In this document: positions 1-11,620 of the stretch, piece by piece
Position numbering within the stretch: the stretch's first letter is position 1
Layout of the letters: each line of letters starts with the position of its first letter
Assembly (NCBI RefSeq): GCF_000399685.1
Contig: NZ_KB976987.1
Location: 248,001-312,000, forward strand
DNA: 64,000 bases
Source: Acinetobacter pittii ANC 4050
Lineage (GTDB): Bacteria; Pseudomonadota; Gammaproteobacteria; Pseudomonadales; Moraxellaceae
Direction of reading: 5' to 3'
Translations under genes and position numbers: made by a program
The notes under the pieces: generated by a model
The model's database searches: none
Told to the model about the DNA's origin: nothing
What the model saw: the letters and a program-made list of their open reading frames with translations, nothing else

Positions 1-2124
1 CAACCTGCGATTATCCAGATTGGTGTGAGCCAACAAGATATTGCATCAATGGTTAAACAAGGTGGAAACTTAGTGATCCATTTGAAAAATGGTGAAACGC
101 TTGTTTTAGAAAACTTCTTTAATGAAGCAAATAATACGACAGATCATTCACTTGTTTTTCCGACTGAACATGGAAAATTTGTCGAAGCACAATTTGATGC
201 TAAGGGTAAGGTGATTGACTATACAGGTCTAAACCATGTCACAGATTTAGCCTATACCAGCACGAGCCAACCAGCTGCATCAATGGCAGTCGATGAGTCC
301 CCAACTTTTTCGATGGGTAATGTCCTAAAAGCAGGCTTAGCAGTTTTAGCCGCTGAAGGTTTATACCTTTGGGCCTTTGATAAAGATGACAAAGACGACT
401 CTTCAGGACCTGTAGATATCCTACCGCCTGCTGCACCGACGGCTACCGTTGCCGATGATACTGTTACGGTTAATGGTAAAGCAGAAGCTAATGCAAAAAT
501 TTATCTTAAAGATGCTGCTGGAAATACAGTCGCAACAGGTGTCGCAGATGCAAGTGGTAATTTTACAATTAAACTCGATAAACCTTTAGCAAATGGAAAT
601 AAATTAAATGTTTTTGCTGAGGATGCTGCTGGTAATATGTCTAAAGCAGGTACTGTGACTGGTAGTAAAGACACAATTGCTCCCGATGCCCCACAAGCCC
701 AGTTAAGTGAAGATGGTTCATTGTTAACTGGTAAAGCTGAAGCAAATGCAAAAATTACTGTTTATGACGCTAGCGGTAAGATATTGGGTACTGTAACTGC
801 GAATAAAGAGGGTATTTTTTCTTTAAAACTTACTTCTCCATTGACGAGTGAAGCAGGTGGAAAAGTTATTGCAGAAGACGCAGCCGGCAATAAATCTGAG
901 CCAACTAAAATCATTGCAGGAAAAGATACTTTTGCTCCAGATGCTCCTTTAGTTGAAGTAAATAAAGAAGGCACCAAGGTTGAAGGACAAACTGAGCCTA
1001 ATGCAAAAGTTCAAATAAAAGATGCTGATGGTAAAGTGATTGGAACCGGTACGGCAAACGCTCAAGGCGAGTTTCAAATTACGCTTTCTTCTGCTTTAAA
1101 AGAATCACAAAAGGTAACGGTTATTGTTGAAGATACAGCGGGTAATACATCTAAACCTTTAGAAATTTCCTCTGGCTATGACACTATAGCGCCAGATAAG
1201 CCTACCGCTCAAGTGAATGCGGATGGCACCTCTGTTACTGGTACAGCTGAACCCAATGCAAAAATCGAGATCAAAAACTCAGCTGATAAGGTTATCGGTA
1301 CTGGTACAGCAGATGCAAATGGTAAATTTACAATTACGATTTCACCTGCTTTAACCGATAGCTCGAAAGGTTCTGTAATAGCAATCGACAGTTCAGGGAA
1401 TAAGTCTACTGCGCTGGAAATTGTTGGCAGTGATAAAGATACGATTCCACCAGCTAAGCCTGTTTTAAAAAGTTTAGATGATGATGTGGGGGCTTTAAAG
1501 GGGGCAATCCTAGCTGGTTCTGAAACTGATGATGCCAAACCAAAATTTACTGTTCAAGTTGAATCCAATGCGACTTTGACTATTTACGATAATGGGGTAG
1601 CCATCTCAATTATTAAAGTAGGTGATTTAGGTACTAGTAAGACTTGGTCATTCACACTAGATAAAGATTTAGCCTTAGGGAAACATACCATTACTTTAAT
1701 GCAAACAGATGCTGCAGGGCTTACAAGTGAAGTGAGTTCGCCATTTACGTTTTATGTGGTTGCTCCAAAGACTGCGAGCTTAAGTGATGCAGCAGTTGAT
1801 ACTGCTCATGCAGAAACTGTATCTGTTGCTGATAGCGTTGGCCTAAATACATTAAAGTTAGTCCAAAACACAACGAATGAAGCGGACAGTCAGCAGCATA
1901 AATCTGTACCAATAGATGATTTGTTAAAAAGTTCTGCCTCTAGTGAACCAGACCCAATTGAAACTCTTTTATCATCAACAGCACTAAAGCCTACACAAGT
2001 AAATGATCAAAGTGATATAACTACCAACGCTAACAATACGACAGCTCATCTTGAGCATGTTTTACCTGATACAACTTCTTCCGTTTTACAAAACCTCATA
2101 GAACAGACGAATCCTGTCGTTTAA
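1..2124 (+). CDS. BapA-type Ig-like repeat protein (BLP2-like adhesin), 5' end outside window
   Basis: Probable cell-surface, biofilm-associated protein. The frame is open from base 1, and the first possible start (GTG at 25) has no convincing ribosome site, so the true start is probably upstream and the gene is partial here. The N-terminal part resembles the BapA prefix domain and is followed by a hydrophobic stretch (about 325-380) and an Asp/Lys-rich linker (about 380-410). Ig-like repeats then start near 421, 676, 931, 1186 and 1441, an even 255-nt (85-residue) period, each opening with a Pro-Ala-rich linker and containing a GxAExNAK-type strand. The last ~130 residues are Ser/Thr/Asp-rich. 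I recall a shorter Bap-like protein of about this size in A. baumannii (BLP2). The match is from memory; surface location and adhesion are family inference. Confidence 0.8.
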   Translation, partial: QPAIIQIGVSQQDIASMVKQGGNLVIHLKNGETLVLENFFNEANNTTDHSLVFPTEHGKFVEAQFDAKGKVIDYTGLNHVTDLAYTSTSQPAASMAVDESPTFSMGNVLKAGLAVLAAEGLYLWAFDKDDKDDSSGPVDILPPAAPTATVADDTVTVNGKAEANAKIYLKDAAGNTVATGVADASGNFTIKLDKPLANGNKLNVFAEDAAGNMSKAGTVTGSKDTIAPDAPQAQLSEDGSLLTGKAEANAKITVYDASGKILGTVTANKEGIFSLKLTSPLTSEAGGKVIAEDAAGNKSEPTKIIAGKDTFAPDAPLVEVNKEGTKVEGQTEPNAKVQIKDADGKVIGTGTANAQGEFQITLSSALKESQKVTVIVEDTAGNTSKPLEISSGYDTIAPDKPTAQVNADGTSVTGTAEPNAKIEIKNSADKVIGTGTADANGKFTITISPALTDSSKGSVIAIDSSGNKSTALEIVGSDKDTIPPAKPVLKSLDDDVGALKGAILAGSETDDAKPKFTVQVESNATLTIYDNGVAISIIKVGDLGTSKTWSFTLDKDLALGKHTITLMQTDAAGLTSEVSSPFTFYVVAPKTASLSDAAVDTAHAETVSVADSVGLNTLKLVQNTTNEADSQQHKSVPIDDLLKSSASSEPDPIETLLSSTALKPTQVNDQSDITTNANNTTAHLEHVLPDTTSSVLQNLIEQTNPVV

Positions 2125-2136
2125 ATTGGTCTTAAG

Positions 2137-2163
2137 AAAAGCGCTCATTGAGCGCTTTTTTAT
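2137..2163 (+). terminator. Rho-independent terminator after the Ig-repeat gene
   Basis: The inverted repeat AGCGCTCA/TGAGCGCT is followed by a run of T, 13 nt after the stop codon of the adhesin gene. It lies against the 3' end of the opposing DUF2238 gene and may serve both. Confidence 0.8.
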
Positions 2164-2802
2164 TTATGAGTTATTTGTTTTAGAGGGAAGCACTAGTGCT
2201 GGAAGTCCATAGATAATTGCCCCAATCGTTGCTAATAGCATATCTTTATGTGCATCCCACATGTCACCTTGTTGCCCATTATAATTTTCGGCTTCTTCAG
2301 GTGATAATCCAATTGCAATTGCCCATTCAATAAGTTCATATAAAACGCTTGATGCCATTACGAATTGAACCACTAGTAAAAATAGACTAAATGGTTTTGC
2401 TGAGGGTAACCATACTTGAAAAACACGATAAATAAGAGGGTAGAGCAAAACGCCATAAACGAGGTGAACTAAACGATCATACATATTACGGGACCAACCC
2501 ATATATTGATCTAAGTTGAAATGGAATACCTGCTGTATCCAATCATTGTACGGAACGTATGAATACAAATAGTGCGCACCGATAATATGGATGAGCAAAA
2601 ACAGCAAATAAAAAGTAAAACTTAAAAAGTCGAGCCCAATCTTTTTAAAGATAACAAAGAGCAAAATTAACATGAAAACAGTGCCAGCTTGATGAAGTAA
2701 ATAAGCTTCGAATTCAAGAGGCTGAATACCTGAGATGACAATTGCAATCAAAAGCAGGCCAAGAGCAATATAGTGTTTTAGTTTGAATTGTTTTTCGATC
2801 AT
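2164..2802 (-). CDS. DUF2238 (YjdF-like) inner-membrane protein
   Basis: Small integral membrane protein of 212 residues with about six hydrophobic segments (residues ~12-28, 38-52, 58-75, 110-130, 138-160, 188-205). The conserved part is the stretch with YDRLVH, then SSVLYELIEW, then GDMWDAHKDM, as in the DUF2238 family (E. coli YjdF). The charged residues in those motifs sit at membrane borders. Function is not established for the family and nothing in the neighbourhood defines it. It is convergent with the upstream adhesin gene and sits downstream of purB on the same strand, separated by a terminator, so it is probably transcribed alone. Confidence 0.8.
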   Translation of the reverse strand: MIEKQFKLKHYIALGLLLIAIVISGIQPLEFEAYLLHQAGTVFMLILLFVIFKKIGLDFLSFTFYLLFLLIHIIGAHYLYSYVPYNDWIQQVFHFNLDQYMGWSRNMYDRLVHLVYGVLLYPLIYRVFQVWLPSAKPFSLFLLVVQFVMASSVLYELIEWAIAIGLSPEEAENYNGQQGDMWDAHKDMLLATIGAIIYGLPALVLPSKTNNS

Positions 2803-2839
2803 TTTATGAAGGCTTTATTGTGATTTGTATCAGTGTAAT

Positions 2840-2870
2840 AAAAAAGCGAAGCCTAAGCTCCGCTTTTTGT
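2840..2870 (-). terminator. Terminator after purB
   Basis: Hairpin with arms AAAAAGCGGAGC and GCTTCGCTTTTTT when read on the minus strand, immediately after the purB stop codon. A/T runs on both sides make it potentially bidirectional. Confidence 0.8.
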
Positions 2871-2881
2871 AAACTTTTTAA

Positions 2882-4279
<1,398 letters not shown>

Positions 4280-4325
4280 TTAATGTTGGAATAAACATAA
4301 AACTAAAAAAATCTCGTTTATAGTC

Positions 4326-5057
4326 TTAAATGACTTGGTACTGTAAACGAGCAAGTGCTTGAATATCCTGTAGCAATTTACGTTTGCTAAAAATCATGTT
4401 CCATGAACTACCGCCGAGTTGTCGCCATAAATGGGCCATTTGCAAGCCAGTAAACAGACAAGCGCGGATGCGGTTAGTATGGTTGGTATCTTTAAATGCT
4501 TCTGCATTACCACGAACTAAAATGCGTGGATTAATCTGCCCGGCAGTATCAACATAAGTTTGTGCCAAATTGGCTAAAATGCTTGGATGTAAATAGTTAT
4601 TATCAAAAAAAGAAAGCTGTTTTAAAATTTTCTGCTGAGCTTTCTCGATGATTGCGACATATTCAGGATTGCTATAAACCTTTTTCTCTAGCTGTAAAAG
4701 CGACATCGCGTAGGACATTGGAAGTTTGGCTGTGCCCATTTTTGGAAGTCGAGATTTAGGCATGTTTGAAAAAGGTTGAGTAATACAATTTTCGAGTGTT
4801 TTAAGCCCTAAAGAAATATCAGCCAACTGATTAAAAAAATCTAAGGTTTGAACACCATTATTGGCTGTAGGGCGAATATTTAAACTCGCTTTAATTAACA
4901 GCTCAAAATAGAAGTTACCACTTTCACCAATACTTTGTTGACCCGTCATCGCTGTCATATGAGTAAGCTGGGTGGCCTGAAATACCCCAGCCAAGGCAAG
5001 GGCACGGTTTTGTCGAACATTCAAGGCTTGTGATTGTTGAAATGGTAACTCCACCAT
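4326..5057 (-). CDS. hflD: High-frequency-lysogenization protein HflD homologue
   Basis: Homologue of E. coli HflD, a peripheral inner-membrane protein that in E. coli affects lambda lysogeny by binding CII; its general cellular role is unclear. The region with [15 protein letters not shown] is the family hallmark. I chose the ATG at 5057 (product starts MVELPFQ, 243 residues) because an AAGGGA site lies nine bases before it and it avoids overlap with mnmA; the longest frame would start at 5114, inside mnmA. It sits 13 bases after mnmA and before purB, the conserved operon position. Confidence 0.92.
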   Translation of the reverse strand: MVELPFQQSQALNVRQNRALALAGVFQATQLTHMTAMTGQQSIGESGNFYFELLIKASLNIRPTANNGVQTLDFFNQLADISLGLKTLENCITQPFSNMPKSRLPKMGTAKLPMSYAMSLLQLEKKVYSNPEYVAIIEKAQQKILKQLSFFDNNYLHPSILANLAQTYVDTAGQINPRILVRGNAEAFKDTNHTNRIRACLFTGLQMAHLWRQLGGSSWNMIFSKRKLLQDIQALARLQYQVI

Positions 5058-5070
5058 GCCATTCATTCCC

Positions 5071-6697
<1,627 letters not shown>

Positions 6698-6764
6698 AAA
6701 AAAGCACCATGATTTAAAAGACGTATAATACGAAATTTAGGGGTTTTTGGCTATGGTGATCTGC

Positions 6765-6802
6765 TAAACGATATGAGCAATACTACAAAACCATATCGTT
6801 TA
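6765..6802. repeat. 11-bp perfect inverted repeat between yrdA-like gene and nudJ
   Basis: TAAACGATATG (6765-6775) and CATATCGTTTA (6792-6802) are perfect complements with a 16-nt loop. There is no T-run after it in the minus-strand direction, so it is a poor terminator candidate. It may be a weak terminator of the gamma-carbonic-anhydrase gene or an operator ahead of the nudJ operon. Confidence 0.5.
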
Positions 6803-6841
6803 AAAAACAGAACTTTTACTACTTACCATCAAGATAGATAA

Positions 6842-7393
6842 TTAATCTTGATTTGCCTGTGCAGCTTTATGATTATTTTGCACTTTTACATAATGTCTTG
6901 CTGAATAAGGAAGAAATGCGAGTTCTTTTTCAGTGAGTGGGCGCACTTGTTGTACAGGGCTTCCTACATAGAGATAACCACTTTTTAAGACTTTGCGTGG
7001 TGGCACTAAACTGCCTGCCCCAATCATTACATCATCTTCAATAACCACGTCATCTAGAATAACGGTGTTAATACCGACTAAAACACGGTTACCAATGGTG
7101 CAGCCATGCAACGTCACATGGTGGCCAACGGTTACATCTTCACCAATAATCAGAGGTGAACCATTGGGTTTTGCGTCATTTTTATGGCTAACATGCAACA
7201 TACAATGGTCTTGGACGTTACTGTTTTTACCAATTTGAATACTATTTACGTCACCACGGATGACTGCAAAAGGCCAGACAGAGACATTTTCAGCTAAGCT
7301 AACGTCACCCACCACAACAGCCATGTCATCGATATAACAGGTTGCATCTACTTGAGGGTGGTGTTCAAGATAAGGACGAATGTTCTTTGCCAT
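6842..7393 (-). CDS. Gamma-carbonic-anhydrase-like hexapeptide protein (YrdA family)
   Basis: Left-handed beta-helix protein of 183 residues, close in length to E. coli YrdA. Hexapeptide repeats (GDVSLAENVSVWPFAVIRGD, then IGKNSNVQDHCMLHVSH, then GEDVTVGHHVTLHGCTIG) carry the three His metal ligands of gamma-class carbonic anhydrases (in DHCMLHV, VGHHVTLHG). Whether it hydrates CO2 is uncertain; many YrdA/PaaY proteins have unclear activity. The longest frame starts at 7441, but the residues before MAKNIRP are low-complexity and unlike the family, so I place the start at 7393. Confidence 0.88.
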   Translation of the reverse strand: MAKNIRPYLEHHPQVDATCYIDDMAVVVGDVSLAENVSVWPFAVIRGDVNSIQIGKNSNVQDHCMLHVSHKNDAKPNGSPLIIGEDVTVGHHVTLHGCTIGNRVLVGINTVILDDVVIEDDVMIGAGSLVPPRKVLKSGYLYVGSPVQQVRPLTEKELAFLPYSARHYVKVQNNHKAAQANQD

Positions 7394-7431
7394 GATGAGT
7401 ATCAAAATAAAATTTAGTCGAATTATAAAGT

Positions 7432-7465
7432 AAAAAAGCACTCAGGCTAAATAGCATGAGTGCTT
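7432..7465 (-). terminator. Terminator after dacC
   Basis: AAGCACTCA and TGAGTGCTT form a stem with a 12-nt loop, followed on the minus strand by a run of T (7432-7437). It lies 20 nt after the dacC stop and ahead of the yrdA-like gene. Confidence 0.8.
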
Positions 7466-7483
7466 AATTCACCTATTCAAAAA

Positions 7484-8632
7484 TTAGAATAAGTTGCTGA
7501 AGAATTGTTTGATATGGTCGATTAAACGAGCAAAGAAGCTTGCTTCTTCAACTGGCTTTAATGCAACTAAAGGCTTTTCAGCAATTACTTTGCCATCTAG
7601 GCTAGCAACAAGTTTGCCCACAACCTGACCTTTTTGAAGTGGTGCATTTAAGTTAGGTTGAACCACTAACTGAGTTTTAATGCCATCAGCTTTACCTTTA
7701 GGCATAGTCACACTAAAGTTTTCAGCTAAACCAACTTGAACTTCATCTTCTTTACCAAACCAAACTTTTGCTTTTGCAAGAACTTGATTTGCTGGTTGAA
7801 CATTTGCAGTTTCAAAGTTAGCAAAGCCCCAAGCCAGTAAGGTACGCGTTTGATCTGCACGTTCAGACATGCTTGGCGTACCAAAAATCACTGAAATTAA
7901 ACGCATTGGACCACGTTTACTTGACGTTGTTAAGCAGTAGCCCGCTTCATCTGTATGGCCTGTTTTTAAACCATCTACACTTGGGTCGGTGTAAAGCAAG
8001 GCATTACGGTTACCTTGTTTGATACCGTTAAATGTGAATTCTTTTTCAGAGTAAATTGGATAGTATTTTGAGCTGTCTTTAATAATATGTTGCGCTAAGA
8101 CAGCCATATCTTTTGCAGTTGAATAGTGACCTTCAGCAGGCATACCGGTTGAGTTAATAAACTGAGTGTTTACCATGCCGATACGTTTTGCTTCCTGATT
8201 CATCATATGAGCAAACGTGCCTTCATTTCCGGCAATATGTTCAGCCATTGCTTTCGATGCATCATTACCTGACTGAATAATAATACCGCGGAGCATTTCT
8301 AGAACAGTCGCTGTACCGTTTAAAGGGACATACATACATGATTCAGAACTACTTCCTTTACACCACGCAGACTCGTTCATACGAACCTGCTCATTTTCAG
8401 TCAGTTCACCTTTTAATAATTTTTGTTCAATGATGTAACTGGTCATCATTTTTGTCATAGAAGCAGGTGCAAGCTTTTCGTTTTCATTTTTAGAAGCGAG
8501 AATTTGTCCTGTCTCATAATCCATTAATACATAAGACTTATTATTTAATTCTGGCGGAGCTGATAAGACAGTTGCTGCATAAGAAAAACTTGGTAAGAGG
8601 AGTAGTGCAGCAATAGCGCTTTTTCGAGTCAT
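7484..8632 (-). CDS. dacC: D-alanyl-D-alanine carboxypeptidase (PBP5/6 type)
   Basis: Periplasmic, membrane-anchored low-molecular-weight penicillin-binding protein that removes the terminal D-Ala from peptidoglycan pentapeptides. The signal peptide runs from MTRKSAIAALLLLP to about residue 20. The SxxK motif is SMTK (Ser58, Lys61), followed by SGN and KTG, the three catalytic boxes of the family. The C-terminal PBP5 beta-domain ends in an amphipathic helix (FFARLIDHIKQFFSNLF) that should anchor it to the inner membrane. The start at 8632 places the signal peptide at the N-terminus; the longer frame to 8692 adds 20 residues that fit no signal sequence. Single gene between two terminators. Confidence 0.95.
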   Translation of the reverse strand: MTRKSAIAALLLLPSFSYAATVLSAPPELNNKSYVLMDYETGQILASKNENEKLAPASMTKMMTSYIIEQKLLKGELTENEQVRMNESAWCKGSSSESCMYVPLNGTATVLEMLRGIIIQSGNDASKAMAEHIAGNEGTFAHMMNQEAKRIGMVNTQFINSTGMPAEGHYSTAKDMAVLAQHIIKDSSKYYPIYSEKEFTFNGIKQGNRNALLYTDPSVDGLKTGHTDEAGYCLTTSSKRGPMRLISVIFGTPSMSERADQTRTLLAWGFANFETANVQPANQVLAKAKVWFGKEDEVQVGLAENFSVTMPKGKADGIKTQLVVQPNLNAPLQKGQVVGKLVASLDGKVIAEKPLVALKPVEEASFFARLIDHIKQFFSNLF

Positions 8633-8691
8633 TCTAGGTAATTCCAATATCTTGTATGAAGCAGAAGAGCCTAGCATTTTAGGATAAAGCA

Positions 8692-8724
8692 AAGCCGACT
8701 TCTATGGGGGAAGTCGGCTTTTTC
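8692..8724. terminator. Terminator between dacC and the small secreted-protein gene
   Basis: AAGCCGACTTC and GAAGTCGGCTT form an 11-bp stem with a 7-nt loop, flanked by T on the plus side and by T-rich sequence on the minus side. It ends the transcript of the minus-strand gene at 8759-9181. Confidence 0.8.
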
Positions 8725-8758
8725 AAACAGTATTGTAACTCAAGAGTTTTTTACTAAT

Positions 8759-9181
8759 TTAGTTTTGCGATTGATATGCTTTCACGTCTTGGCAAACTAA
8801 TGTATTTTGCTCATCACCCGCAGCTTTTGCATCTTTACGCGCTTCTTTTAAGTATTTTTTGAAACCTTTGTCTTTGCTACGTTTTTCTAATGCAGAAACG
8901 GCATCCGTTTCATTTGGTAGATAGTCTTTCACTAAGCGTTCATAGCCTTGAGCAAAATCGGTATCTTTTTTACCAATCAAACTTGGGCAAATTTCAGAAA
9001 GTACTTGAATTGCAGCTAATTCTTCAGGAGTTGTGCCTTGTTGTGGAGTCACTTCAACAACATTTTCATTTTCGGTTTTCTTCTCAGTTGTTTTTTTCTT
9101 ATCAGCAGCGAAACCAACTGTTGCTATGCTCATAAGTAAAACCAAAGAGAGTGATTGAACTAAGCTTTTCTTCATAAACAT
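8759..9181 (-). CDS. Small secreted protein, MCR_0457-like family (paralogue 1)
   Basis: Protein of 140 residues with a signal peptide (MFMKKSLVQSLSLVLLMSIA, cleavage near GFAA), a charged Lys/Glu/Thr linker, then a helical domain with a conserved Cys pair: AAIQVLSEICPSLIGKKD near the middle and TLVCQDV near the C-terminus, probably disulfide-bonded in the periplasm. The same pattern occurs in the next gene upstream. It may belong to the small family annotated MCR_0457 in Moraxellaceae; this is from memory. Function unknown. Confidence 0.75.
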   Translation of the reverse strand: MFMKKSLVQSLSLVLLMSIATVGFAADKKKTTEKKTENENVVEVTPQQGTTPEELAAIQVLSEICPSLIGKKDTDFAQGYERLVKDYLPNETDAVSALEKRSKDKGFKKYLKEARKDAKAAGDEQNTLVCQDVKAYQSQN

Positions 9182-9265
9182 CGATAACTCAAAATAAAAT
9201 TTTTAAATATGCGGTTAGCTTAACCAATTTAGATTTTAAAAAAATGGAAAAAATGTATTGTTATG

Positions 9266-9299
9266 TTGGTTTTCTGCTTAATACCAAGCAGAAAACCAA
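9266..9299 (-). terminator. Long hairpin after the paralogue 2 gene
   Basis: TTGGTTTTCTGCTT (9266-9279) and AAGCAGAAAACCAA (9286-9299) form a perfect 14-bp stem with a 6-nt loop. On the minus strand it follows the stop codon at 9336 and leads into a moderately T-rich tail. Confidence 0.7.
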
Positions 9300-9335
9300 A
9301 AATGAATAAATCCTTATATCTAAAAAGAGCAAGAT

Positions 9336-9707
9336 CTATTCTTTATAATTGACAATCTCTTCGCAGAGCTCATGTTGTTCATGATGGTCCATTTGCTTTG
9401 CCGCAAGACGTGCTTCATTTAATAGAGTTTTAAATTCAGCATCGTTTTGTAGAGTATTTAAGGTCATTGATTTATTTGAATAACCACTTAGATACATTGC
9501 AATAATTTTTTGAGCATTTGACTCAAGTTTTTTATTTGTTCCGACGAAAGCTGGGCAGATTTCCTGTAAAACTTGCGTTGCGGCAATGTCATCTTTAATT
9601 AAGCTATCAGCCTCTTGTGTTGAAATGTCCTCATCTGCAAAAACCGCTTGCGTACACAATGTGATACTGATCCCCAATACCTGAAAAAAAGGAGCGAAAG
9701 TTTTCAT
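9336..9707 (-). CDS. Small secreted protein, MCR_0457-like family (paralogue 2)
   Basis: Protein of 123 residues with a signal peptide (cleavage near AVFADED) and the same helical domain as the neighbouring gene. AATQVLQEICPAFVGTNKK aligns with AAIQVLSEICPSLIGKKD, and HELCEEIV aligns with TLVCQDV. The pair therefore looks like a tandem duplication that has diverged strongly. Each has its own hairpin, so they are probably separate transcripts. Function unknown; periplasmic location is inferred. Confidence 0.75.
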   Translation of the reverse strand: MKTFAPFFQVLGISITLCTQAVFADEDISTQEADSLIKDDIAATQVLQEICPAFVGTNKKLESNAQKIIAMYLSGYSNKSMTLNTLQNDAEFKTLLNEARLAAKQMDHHEQHELCEEIVNYKE

Positions 9708-9808
9708 TTTTTCACAATTTTATAATGCTATGGAGGCATAAATATATATAATTCAACAAATAATTCAATTGTGAAAACCTTTAGGTTTATTTGTAGAGAA
9801 AGATTTTA

Positions 9809-10579
9809 GTGAATATTTTGATAGCGAATGATGACGGTGTTTTTGCGCCAGGTATACAGGCTTTAGCTGAAGCATTAAGACCGCTTGGACGCGTGGTTGT
9901 GGTTGCACCGGAAAGTGAAAGAAGTGGTTTCTCAAGTGCATTAACCTTGGACCGACCATTACGCCCAATTCAAATTTCCGAAGATGTCTGGGCAGTAAAT
10001 GGTACACCAGCAGATTGTGTTTATTTATCCATGAATGGTTTGTTTGATTTTGAGTTCGATTTGGTCGTAAGCGGAATCAATAGTGGCGCAAACTTGGGTG
10101 ATGACGTTTTATATTCAGGAACGGTAGGGGCTGCATTTGAAGGCCGTTTAATGAAACAACCCGCAATTGCCGTGTCTTTAGCAGGTCCTGATGTGCGTGC
10201 CTATAACAATAAAGAAGATTATGCTCAGGCAGCGCAGTGGGTACATGATTTTATTGCAAGCGGTTTACCAGCTTTGCCTCCGCGACATATCTTTAATATC
10301 AATATTCCTGATGTGCCGCAGTTAAAAGGAGCACAGATTACGTATCAAGGACGTCGTGCTCAATCTAAACCGATTACTAGTCACGTCGATCCACGAGGCC
10401 GTCAAGTTTACTGGATTGGTTTAGCAGGTGAGGCAGTTACAGATCCGCAGCGTGTTTCAAGTCAGATTCAATCTGATTTTTTTGCGGTTGCAAATGGTTA
10501 TGTAAGTGTTACACCGATTCAAATGGATGCAACAAATTACGCCGTTTTAGAAGATTTACAGCTCAGTCTGAGTCAATAA
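9809..10579 (+). CDS. surE: 5'/3'-nucleotidase SurE
   Basis: Metal-dependent nucleoside monophosphatase/exopolyphosphatase of stationary-phase survival, cytoplasmic. The N-terminal [15 protein letters not shown] contains the DD metal-binding pair, followed by [22 protein letters not shown] and [19 protein letters not shown], all SurE signatures. It starts with GTG at 9809. In many gammaproteobacteria surE lies in surE-pcm-nlpD-rpoS; here pcm and rpoS are absent and an NlpD-like gene follows directly. Confidence 0.96.
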   Translation: MNILIANDDGVFAPGIQALAEALRPLGRVVVVAPESERSGFSSALTLDRPLRPIQISEDVWAVNGTPADCVYLSMNGLFDFEFDLVVSGINSGANLGDDVLYSGTVGAAFEGRLMKQPAIAVSLAGPDVRAYNNKEDYAQAAQWVHDFIASGLPALPPRHIFNINIPDVPQLKGAQITYQGRRAQSKPITSHVDPRGRQVYWIGLAGEAVTDPQRVSSQIQSDFFAVANGYVSVTPIQMDATNYAVLEDLQLSLSQ

Positions 10580-10615
10580 TCTGCTTCAAATGTTATAACT
10601 TTGTGAATAAAGAAA

Positions 10616-10643
10616 AAGAGGAACGTGTTTCCTCTTACTTTTT
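10616..10643 (+). terminator. Terminator after surE
   Basis: AAGAGGAA and TTTCCTCTT form a stem with a CGTG-type loop, followed by ACTTTTTT. It separates surE from the LysM/M23 gene, so the two are not simply one transcript. Confidence 0.75.
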
Positions 10644-10741
10644 TGGTACTCTTAGCCGAAATGATTTGTAGCATTTAGTGAGGGAGATCAATGCATTTAA
10701 TTGGGCAACAAAGCAGAGTGCATATCCAAAAAGACAAAATA

Positions 10742-11518
10742 ATGAAAATTATGATGTTGTCTGTAGCAGTAGGTTTTACTGCGGTTATGGCGGGATGTGC
10801 TTCTAAACCACAAATTAATAATAGTTCTCGCTATGCAATGGCCCCTAACTATTACACAGTTCGTTCAGGTGATACTTTAAGTGGTATCGCAATGCGTTAT
10901 GGTCTGGACTATATCAGTATTGCCGAAATGAATGATATTGCTCCACCATATCGTATTTATGTTAATCAGTCTTTGCGTTTGAAGAAAGGTTCTTCACCAA
11001 GAACGGTATCTACACAAGTTATGGCGCAGCCTGAGCAAATCAAGCGTCAAACGATTGCTTTACCAACTACACAACCTGTTACCCCAGTAACTCCGCCTAC
11101 AACGACCGCACCGTCAACAAATACGACAGTGACTTCAGTTGCACCAAATTCTAGCTTACGCTGGATAAAACCGACCAATGGACCAGTGATTCAAGGCTTT
11201 AATTTGGCAAATAATGTCAAAGGAATCCGTTATGGTGGAAATCAGGGCGATCCTATTTATGCCGCAGCGGATGGTCAAGTTGTGTACGCAGCGGATGGCT
11301 TAAAAGAATATGGTAATCTGGTTTTAATTAAGCATATTGATGGTTATATCAGTGCCTATGCTCACAATAGCAAGATGTTGGTGAAAAGCGGTGACAATGT
11401 AACTGCTGGACAAAAAATTGCCGAAATGGGTTCTACTGGGGCATCTCAGGTCATGCTTGAGTTCCAGATCCGTCTGGATGGAAAACCAATTAATCCTATA
11501 AATCTTTTACCAAAATAG
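10742..11518 (+). CDS. NlpD-like LysM / degenerate M23 lipoprotein (amidase activator)
   Basis: Outer-membrane lipoprotein expected to activate cell-wall amidases during division. The start at 10742 gives a signal with lipobox VMAGC; the longer frame from 10691 puts 17 extra residues in front. A LysM domain follows (YYTVRSGDTLSGIAMRYGL to LRLKK), then a Pro/Thr-rich linker and a C-terminal LytM domain. The LytM zinc ligands are missing: RYGGNQG stands where HxGxD would be, and VMLEFQIRL replaces HLHFE. It should therefore be non-catalytic, as in NlpD and EnvC. It lies next to surE, as nlpD does in other gammaproteobacteria. Confidence 0.88.
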   Translation: MKIMMLSVAVGFTAVMAGCASKPQINNSSRYAMAPNYYTVRSGDTLSGIAMRYGLDYISIAEMNDIAPPYRIYVNQSLRLKKGSSPRTVSTQVMAQPEQIKRQTIALPTTQPVTPVTPPTTTAPSTNTTVTSVAPNSSLRWIKPTNGPVIQGFNLANNVKGIRYGGNQGDPIYAAADGQVVYAADGLKEYGNLVLIKHIDGYISAYAHNSKMLVKSGDNVTAGQKIAEMGSTGASQVMLEFQIRLDGKPINPINLLPK

Positions 11519-11620
11519 CTAATGCATAAAACTTAGGTTTCCTCGTATAATATAATTGGTTGCTTTCATTACAACAATAAGCATTTTTTTATAAATTTAG
11601 AATTAGATTTGAGGAAACCT

